Below, piece by piece: positions 57,370 through 64,000 of a stretch of 64,000 nt of DNA (the stretch's first letter is position 1; each line of letters begins with the position of its first letter). This DNA comes from Ornithodoros turicata (taxonomy: Eukaryota > Arthropoda > Arachnida > Ixodida > Argasidae). Both the position numbers and the translations under genes were made by a program. The notes beneath the pieces are model-generated. The model was not told where the DNA came from and did not search any database. It saw only the letters and a program-made list of their open reading frames with translations. The stretch lies in assembly GCF_037126465.1 (NCBI RefSeq), contig NC_088202.1, forward strand, positions 78,720,160 to 78,784,159, given 5' to 3'.

Positions 57370-57640
57370 ACTCACGATCAGAATCATCTGATAAGGCGTG
57401 ATAACTCACGCGAATGTCGACATCGCCTATCCGTGAGCTCGATCACGCCGCATATTAGCGCGCTCACCGGATAACATCACACTTAATTGTGATCACAGCT
57501 TGGGTTATTTTGCCGATATCTGGCCACTGGTGTGATGTTATCTAGTGGTATATATGCGGCATGATCGAGCTCACGGATACGCCATATCGACCTTCACGTG
57601 CGCTCATAGCACCGGGCTGAGCCGCTAAGCTCGGGCCTTA
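57370..57640. repeat. Foldback (long hairpin) element
   Basis: Left arm about 57409-57493 (GTGAGCTCGATCACGCCGCA ... GGATAACATCACAC) and right arm about 57526-57607 (GTGTGATGTTATC ... TGCGGCATGATCGAGCTCAC) pair for roughly 80 bp around a 32-bp loop. No target duplication identified. Confidence 0.75.
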
Positions 57641-57750
57641 CCCAAGCAGCAAAATGTACTGAAAGTCAGGTGCAATAGGGGTGGACGGGTAGGTGGAACG
57701 CCTTGAACAAACTCGTGAAACTAAAGAACATTGATAAGACACATACCGTC

Positions 57751-58224
57751 TGTGATGCGGCAGACTGTGAGTCAACCTACGTGACACCTGGTCAATTCAC
57801 AGTGCCTACACTGGACGTAGCCGCCAGAGCCCTCAGGGTAGTTCGGATAGAAGCCAGCATGAGACAGAGTCATACAAGGTTGTAATAAGAAACTTTACTG
57901 TGAGCATGGGTAACCCTCGGGGGCGGACATCGCAACGCCAGCAACCACGCAACCCAGAGCCAGATGCAAGAACCCGGGGGAGCACACCAGCAGCCAGAAC
58001 CTGGTAGAGCAGACCCGCAGCCAGAACCAGGAACCCAGGACCAGGTGGACGTTCAACCCCAGAGCCAGGCGGTAGGACCCACAAGACGATGCCGACAGTC
58101 AGCCAGGGATCTTCTCTTCCAGAACACAATCCCCCGTGCACCTCTGTCCGTGCCCGTTACGTCACACCTTCTCCGTTTTTCCCCGAGCTTCTTCCTTTTC
58201 TCAGGTGTGCCCACAACCATCACA
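57751..58224 (-). mobile_element. LTR 1 (474 bp, 3' LTR of unit 1 as read on the minus strand)
   Basis: Bounded by TGTGATG and CATCACA. On the minus strand the G-rich tract GTGGGGGGTTAT (plus 58225-58236) precedes it as polypurine tract. Identical sequence, as far as compared, recurs at 60773-61246 and from 63795. It carries degenerate CCAGAACC / GGTTCTGG short repeats at about 57955-58060. Confidence 0.92.
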
Positions 58225-58929
58225 ATAACCCCCCACGTCGCAAGACATTGCACAACCACAAATTGTTCAATGTCTTCAGAAAATCACAATTCCACGTCAC
58301 AAAACATTAATCCAGACACTTTGCACTTTGCTGCCACCAAATAGAAAACCGAAATGTCCTTCTTGTCCATTCTTCTAAATCTCAATGTACTGATACGATA
58401 CCAATGTCTCAATATCATGCCCGTTAAAGTAGACGTAAACATATCAATGACCATTGCTAGCCACCTCTGACTGCAAACTGTCAACCAAATATATAGATTC
58501 AAAGAAACACAAAGCGTTACGTCACTTTAGCTATAGTGCGAAACATCAACGTCAATACACACACTCTGGTCCAGCCGCGCACAACCTGTACTTTAAATCC
58601 GACTGCCGGGGTGTAGCACACTACATGAACCCGATGAAAATGGAGCGATTTGAATGAAAATGATTTGCGAAACGACATATACATTCCAGGAAAATGTCAG
58701 TTCAACAACTCTCACACTCCCTTCTGACGAACAACTTTCGAAGACTGCATGCGACCCACTTTCAAGAGCGCGCACTACTGTCGTTTCCTCTCAAGCTGTA
58801 TAGATACATATTTGAAATTCTTCAAAATACAAAGACACACCACATACTTGTAACCAAGCCCCTCCACAAGAATGCTGGTAACAACGAAACCGCAGGCTTA
58901 TTATACTGTCTAAACCGTTTGTACACCAC
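58225..58929. other. Non-coding 3' part of retrotransposon body, unit 1
   Basis: About 700 bp between the Gag-protease stop and the polypurine tract, with no frame matching reverse transcriptase, integrase or envelope. The same segment recurs at 61247-61951. Confidence 0.75.
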
Positions 58930-60714
58930 TTATGTATTGCCCTTTTCACTTCTGTACCATGCTCTCCCCGTCATAGTACCGCTAGTACAACGTTCGCTAT
59001 AGCAACGTCTGACGCCGGCCTGCTGGCCAGCCCAAATACCCCGTGCTCTACTCTCATTCACTGTGGTACACTGTCGGCTGTTTGAACCAAAACCCCTGTA
59101 GTCACCTTTGTCTACACATTGTTGACGCCTCAACTGTTCTTTCGCATCGGAGTTGTGTAACCAGGGGCAAAACTGAGTTGTCTTTGACCGTTTAGCACAA
59201 TCGAACTCGCTCGATCTGTGTGGAACAACACCTACGACTGCATGGGCCCGATTTCTTGAGTATTTTGCAGGCTCCGGAGACTTCCGCTCAGTTCTCCTCG
59301 TGTCCGTCACATTGCCCACCAGTAAGTCACATATCGGCGCATTCATGCAGTACGCCACCACATTCCCCGACAAATACGGCGTCGCAATACTTATGACTGC
59401 CTCTGGTAGCCAGCGCGGCGTCCCGTCCGCCAAACGTACCACCACAGAACGACCAGTCAGCTGGCTGTCTTTTACCAGACCTCTCCTCACTATGACGATG
59501 TTTGAACCGGTATCCCGGAGTACCTCGACAGACTGTCCATTGACTCTACCTTTACCCCACCGTAGCGATGTACGCCGGTCACCATTTCTGGAATGCACAG
59601 CATTTACTACATACTCTTTGGGTACCGTGGTGCATCCTGTGTACCGACCCTCGAGCGGCTGCTCACGATAACTAACGCTACCATCGTTCACAAGACCTGA
59701 ACCAACACCCATAACACACGCGTTCTTAGCGCCGCTTTCCAGTCCTCTCTTCGGACAATTCACTGACCTATGTCCTGTCTCTCCACATGACCAACAGGCC
59801 CCTTGTCTTTGCCTAGTGAAGGCTGTCCTACAATCCAAGGCTCTGTGCCCCATCTCGCCACACAACATACAACCTGTAGGCTTTCTCGCGACACTCTTAG
59901 GTGCTACCGGCTCCTCCTGAGCCTTTCCCAACGTCCTCAAGCCCTGGGCTTCCAAATACTTATCAGCCCGTTTACAGACCTCTTCAAGTGACTTACATTC
60001 GCCCTCTTTCAAAAATACGACCAAAGCCGGAGGACACTTCAAAAGGAACTGCTCCCGTAACATTAAATCTCGCAGCGACGTGAACTCCTTAGGTGTTTCA
60101 GAAATCTCCACCCACTTATCGAAGAAGTGCGTGAGGCGTGCCCCAAACTGCTTGGCTGTCTCTTTCTTATCGGGCGTCGATGACCTGAACTTTTCCCGAA
60201 ACCCTTCTGCGGTATATCGAAATGTCTCTAACAGGGCATCTCGGACCTTCTCGTAGTCGTTAGACTCTTGCGGCGACAGCCGTCCAAACACCGCCAGCGC
60301 TTCTCCTGCCAGAGATAAACTTAAGACTGTTGCCCACTGCTCCTTGGGCCAACGCAGTCCTTCTGCCACTATCTCAAACCTATGTAAATATGCGTCTAAG
60401 TCATCCCTCTTTTCATCAAAGACAGGCATCACTTTGTGCGAACCCGGTCGAAACCTCTCACTAGCTGTGCTGCTCGAGTCAGGGCCAACGGCTGCCGTGG
60501 CCTGATTCGCGGCCTGGACACGCAACGCGAGTACACGCTCCTCAGCTAGCAGTACTCGTTCGTCCAACTGCCTCTCTGCTGCTCGCGCAGCCCGCTCCTC
60601 TGCCCTCGTCTGTCTCTCCATTGCTCTCTGCTCCTCGACCCATTCTCTCAGCTCGTCGTCGCTCACTCCTAGTGATCTCCCCAGCGCTATCCACTTCTCC
60701 AACTCTCCGCTCAT
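58930..60714 (-). CDS. Gag-protease polyprotein of an LTR retrotransposon, unit 1
   Basis: One 594-residue frame. Residues 20-70 form a charged Glu/Arg/Ala coiled coil. Residues about 90-260 are a capsid/SCAN-like helical region. Two CCHC zinc knuckles follow: C282-C285-H290-C295 and C307-C310-H315-C320. An aspartic protease domain comes next, with DTGS at 401-404 and the hydrophobic CDLLVGN at 462-468. This order is that of Ty3/gypsy-type Gag-Pro. The last 90 residues resemble nothing I know, and the frame ends where pol would be expected. The start ATG lies 58 bp after the LTR. Reverse transcriptase and integrase are missing, so movement would need enzymes from another element. Confidence 0.9.
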   Translation of the reverse strand: MSGELEKWIALGRSLGVSDDELREWVEEQRAMERQTRAEERAARAAERQLDERVLLAEERVLALRVQAANQATAAVGPDSSSTASERFRPGSHKVMPVFDEKRDDLDAYLHRFEIVAEGLRWPKEQWATVLSLSLAGEALAVFGRLSPQESNDYEKVRDALLETFRYTAEGFREKFRSSTPDKKETAKQFGARLTHFFDKWVEISETPKEFTSLRDLMLREQFLLKCPPALVVFLKEGECKSLEEVCKRADKYLEAQGLRTLGKAQEEPVAPKSVARKPTGCMLCGEMGHRALDCRTAFTRQRQGACWSCGETGHRSVNCPKRGLESGAKNACVMGVGSGLVNDGSVSYREQPLEGRYTGCTTVPKEYVVNAVHSRNGDRRTSLRWGKGRVNGQSVEVLRDTGSNIVIVRRGLVKDSQLTGRSVVVRLADGTPRWLPEAVISIATPYLSGNVVAYCMNAPICDLLVGNVTDTRRTERKSPEPAKYSRNRAHAVVGVVPHRSSEFDCAKRSKTTQFCPWLHNSDAKEQLRRQQCVDKGDYRGFGSNSRQCTTVNESRARGIWAGQQAGVRRCYSERCTSGTMTGRAWYRSEKGNT

Positions 60715-60772
60715 GCTAGCACCGAGACCTGAGAACTCTGTCAGCGTAACGTCCTGTCGCGGACGCCAAAAT

Positions 60773-61246
60773 TGTGATGCGGCAGACTGTGAGTCAACCT
60801 ACGTGACACCTGGTCAATTCACAGTGCCTACACTGGACGTAGCCGCCAGAGCCCTCAGGGTAGTTCGGATAGAAGCCAGCATGAGACAGAGTCATACAAG
60901 GTTGTAATAAGAAACTTTACTGTGAGCATGGGTAACCCTCGGGGGCGGACATCGCAACGCCAGCAACCACGCAACCCAGAGCCAGATGCAAGAACCCGGG
61001 GGAGCACACCAGCAGCCAGAACCTGGTAGAGCAGACCCGCAGCCAGAACCAGGAACCCAGGACCAGGTGGACGTTCAACCCCAGAGCCAGGCGGTAGGAC
61101 CCACAAGACGATGCCGACAGTCAGCCAGGGATCTTCTCTTCCAGAACACAATCCCCCGTGCACCTCTGTCCGTGCCCGTTACGTCACACCTTCTCCGTTT
61201 TTCCCCGAGCTTCTTCCTTTTCTCAGGTGTGCCCACAACCATCACA
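60773..61246 (-). mobile_element. LTR 2, shared between units 1 and 2
   Basis: Copy of 57751-58224 without differences where compared. It serves as 5' LTR of unit 1 and 3' LTR of unit 2 on the minus strand. Confidence 0.92.
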
Positions 61247-61951
61247 ATAACCCCCCACGTCGCAAGACATTGCACAACCACAAATTGTTCAATGTCTTCA
61301 GAAAATCACAATTCCACGTCACAAAACATTAATCCAGACACTTTGCACTTTGCTGCCACCAAATAGAAAACCGAAATGTCCTTCTTGTCCATTCTTCTAA
61401 ATCTCAATGTACTGATACGATACCAATGTCTCAATATCATGCCCGTTAAAGTAGACGTAAACATATCAATGACCATTGCTAGCCACCTCTGACTGCAAAC
61501 TGTCAACCAAATATATAGATTCAAAGAAACACAAAGCGTTACGTCACTTTAGCTATAGTGCGAAACATCAACGTCAATACACACACTCTGGTCCAGCCGC
61601 GCACAACCTGTACTTTAAATCCGACTGCCGGGGTGTAGCACACTACATGAACCCGATGAAAATGGAGCGATTTGAATGAAAATGATTTGCGAAACGACAT
61701 ATACATTCCAGGAAAATGTCAGTTCAACAACTCTCACACTCCCTTCTGACGAACAACTTTCGAAGACTGCATGCGACCCACTTTCAAGAGCGCGCACTAC
61801 TGTCGTTTCCTCTCAAGCTGTATAGATACATATTTGAAATTCTTCAAAATACAAAGACACACCACATACTTGTAACCAAGCCCCTCCACAAGAATGCTGG
61901 TAACAACGAAACCGCAGGCTTATTATACTGTCTAAACCGTTTGTACACCAC

Positions 61952-63736
61952 TTATGTATTGCCCTTTTCACTTCTGTACCATGCTCTCCCCGTCATAGTA
62001 CCGCTAGTACAACGTTCGCTATAGCAACGTCTGACGCCGGCCTGCTGGCCAGCCCAAATACCCCGTGCTCTACTCTCATTCACTGTGGTACACTGTCGGC
62101 TGTTTGAACCAAAACCCCTGTAGTCACCTTTGTCTACACATTGTTGACGCCTCAACTGTTCTTTCGCATCGGAGTTGTGTAACCAGGGGCAAAACTGAGT
62201 TGTCTTTGACCGTTTAGCACAATCGAACTCGCTCGATCTGTGTGGAACAACACCTACGACTGCATGGGCCCGATTTCTTGAGTATTTTGCAGGCTCCGGA
62301 GACTTCCGCTCAGTTCTCCTCGTGTCCGTCACATTGCCCACCAGTAAGTCACATATCGGCGCATTCATGCAGTACGCCACCACATTCCCCGACAAATACG
62401 GCGTCGCAATACTTATGACTGCCTCTGGTAGCCAGCGCGGCGTCCCGTCCGCCAAACGTACCACCACAGAACGACCAGTCAGCTGGCTGTCTTTTACCAG
62501 ACCTCTCCTCACTATGACGATGTTTGAACCGGTATCCCGGAGTACCTCGACAGACTGTCCATTGACTCTACCTTTACCCCACCGTAGCGATGTACGCCGG
62601 TCACCATTTCTGGAATGCACAGCATTTACTACATACTCTTTGGGTACCGTGGTGCATCCTGTGTACCGACCCTCGAGCGGCTGCTCACGATAACTAACGC
62701 TACCATCGTTCACAAGACCTGAACCAACACCCATAACACACGCGTTCTTAGCGCCGCTTTCCAGTCCTCTCTTCGGACAATTCACTGACCTATGTCCTGT
62801 CTCTCCACATGACCAACAGGCCCCTTGTCTTTGCCTAGTGAAGGCTGTCCTACAATCCAAGGCTCTGTGCCCCATCTCGCCACACAACATACAACCTGTA
62901 GGCTTTCTCGCGACACTCTTAGGTGCTACCGGCTCCTCCTGAGCCTTTCCCAACGTCCTCAAGCCCTGGGCTTCCAAATACTTATCAGCCCGTTTACAGA
63001 CCTCTTCAAGTGACTTACATTCGCCCTCTTTCAAAAATACGACCAAAGCCGGAGGACACTTCAAAAGGAACTGCTCCCGTAACATTAAATCTCGCAGCGA
63101 CGTGAACTCCTTAGGTGTTTCAGAAATCTCCACCCACTTATCGAAGAAGTGCGTGAGGCGTGCCCCAAACTGCTTGGCTGTCTCTTTCTTATCGGGCGTC
63201 GATGACCTGAACTTTTCCCGAAACCCTTCTGCGGTATATCGAAATGTCTCTAACAGGGCATCTCGGACCTTCTCGTAGTCGTTAGACTCTTGCGGCGACA
63301 GCCGTCCAAACACCGCCAGCGCTTCTCCTGCCAGAGATAAACTTAAGACTGTTGCCCACTGCTCCTTGGGCCAACGCAGTCCTTCTGCCACTATCTCAAA
63401 CCTATGTAAATATGCGTCTAAGTCATCCCTCTTTTCATCAAAGACAGGCATCACTTTGTGCGAACCCGGTCGAAACCTCTCACTAGCTGTGCTGCTCGAG
63501 TCAGGGCCAACGGCTGCCGTGGCCTGATTCGCGGCCTGGACACGCAACGCGAGTACACGCTCCTCAGCTAGCAGTACTCGTTCGTCCAACTGCCTCTCTG
63601 CTGCTCGCGCAGCCCGCTCCTCTGCCCTCGTCTGTCTCTCCATTGCTCTCTGCTCCTCGACCCATTCTCTCAGCTCGTCGTCGCTCACTCCTAGTGATCT
63701 CCCCAGCGCTATCCACTTCTCCAACTCTCCGCTCAT
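61952..63736 (-). CDS. Gag-protease polyprotein of an LTR retrotransposon, unit 2
   Basis: Predicted protein identical in all 594 positions to the unit 1 product: same coiled coil, capsid-like region, two CCHC knuckles and DTGS protease. An intact frame in both copies indicates a very recent duplication, ongoing homogenisation, or an assembly duplication. Confidence 0.9.
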   Translation of the reverse strand: MSGELEKWIALGRSLGVSDDELREWVEEQRAMERQTRAEERAARAAERQLDERVLLAEERVLALRVQAANQATAAVGPDSSSTASERFRPGSHKVMPVFDEKRDDLDAYLHRFEIVAEGLRWPKEQWATVLSLSLAGEALAVFGRLSPQESNDYEKVRDALLETFRYTAEGFREKFRSSTPDKKETAKQFGARLTHFFDKWVEISETPKEFTSLRDLMLREQFLLKCPPALVVFLKEGECKSLEEVCKRADKYLEAQGLRTLGKAQEEPVAPKSVARKPTGCMLCGEMGHRALDCRTAFTRQRQGACWSCGETGHRSVNCPKRGLESGAKNACVMGVGSGLVNDGSVSYREQPLEGRYTGCTTVPKEYVVNAVHSRNGDRRTSLRWGKGRVNGQSVEVLRDTGSNIVIVRRGLVKDSQLTGRSVVVRLADGTPRWLPEAVISIATPYLSGNVVAYCMNAPICDLLVGNVTDTRRTERKSPEPAKYSRNRAHAVVGVVPHRSSEFDCAKRSKTTQFCPWLHNSDAKEQLRRQQCVDKGDYRGFGSNSRQCTTVNESRARGIWAGQQAGVRRCYSERCTSGTMTGRAWYRSEKGNT

Positions 63737-63794
63737 GCTAGCACCGAGACCTGAGAACTCTGTCAGCGTAACGTCCTGTCGCGGACGCCAAAAT

Positions 63795-64000
63795 TGTGAT
63801 GCGGCAGACTGTGAGTCAACCTACGTGACACCTGGTCAATTCACAGTGCCTACACTGGACGTAGCCGCCAGAGCCCTCAGGGTAGTTCGGATAGAAGCCA
63901 GCATGAGACAGAGTCATACAAGGTTGTAATAAGAAACTTTACTGTGAGCATGGGTAACCCTCGGGGGCGGACATCGCAACGCCAGCAACCACGCAACCCA
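63795..64000 (-). mobile_element. LTR 3, truncated by the window edge
   Basis: First 206 bp of a third LTR copy beginning TGTGATGCGGCAG. It is the 5' LTR of unit 2 on the minus strand; its remainder and the outer flank lie beyond the window. Confidence 0.9.

Larger units (their letters stand above)
57751..64000 (-). mobile_element. Tandem LTR retrotransposon array, LTR-body-LTR-body-LTR (cut by the right edge)
   Basis: Period 3022 bp: LTRs start at 57751, 60773 and 63795; bodies are 58225-60772 and 61247-63794. After each LTR on the minus strand comes ATTTTGGCGTCCGCGACAGG, the likely primer-binding site. Each body codes only Gag-protease; no reverse transcriptase, RNase H or integrase frame exists on either strand. 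The two units gave identical proteins and matched at every DNA stretch I compared. Left flank is ACCGTC; the right flank is outside the window, so the target duplication cannot be tested. Confidence 0.92.

Noticed and set aside
57751..64000. Endogenous retrovirus with envelope
   Set aside because: No envelope, reverse transcriptase or integrase frame exists in either body; only Gag and protease are coded.

Overview
This is a eukaryotic window with intron-containing genes and dense transposon debris, probably from a chelicerate and most likely a hard tick. The basis is GT-AG introns from under 70 bp to several kb, animal mitochondrial genes, a tRNA-headed SINE whose style recalls tick SINEs, and many DNA transposons inside introns. 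No species call is justified from sequence alone.

Genes, left to right: (1) MCCC2, plus strand, 1-12213, beta subunit of 3-methylcrotonyl-CoA carboxylase. Seventeen exons have consistent phases; only the mitochondrial leader lies off the left edge. (2) COA3, minus strand, 13720-14037, a small cytochrome c oxidase assembly factor with one 69-bp intron. (3) INO80D, plus strand, 15340-40657, a chromatin-remodelling subunit. Ten coding exons were located; the first coding exon was not. COA3 and INO80D are divergent and may share a promoter region. (4) MCEE, minus strand, 43436-44059, methylmalonyl-CoA epimerase. (5) A small single-pass membrane protein resembling COX14, minus strand, 44139-44348, directly upstream of MCEE and apparently on the same spliced transcript. 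MCCC2 and MCEE both act in mitochondrial branched-chain acyl-CoA catabolism. COA3 and COX14 act together in COX1 assembly.

Mobile DNA fills most of the rest. More than a dozen hAT-type elements could be delimited by 8-bp target-site duplications (TSDs). One 3.5-kb copy, 28100-31635, keeps a broken BED-finger transposase. TA-flanked pogo/Tigger-like and other TA-flanked elements, TTAA-flanked elements, SINEs and one LTR fragment are also present.

From 44.7 to 52.85 kb the insertion history can be read as a nest of hAT elements, two of them side by side on the same target, CTCCAGAC. From 57.75 kb to the right edge lies an LTR retrotransposon coding only Gag and protease, arranged LTR-body-LTR-body-LTR with an apparently identical 3022-bp period. 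Nothing bacterial, no CRISPR array and no intact tRNA or rRNA gene was seen.
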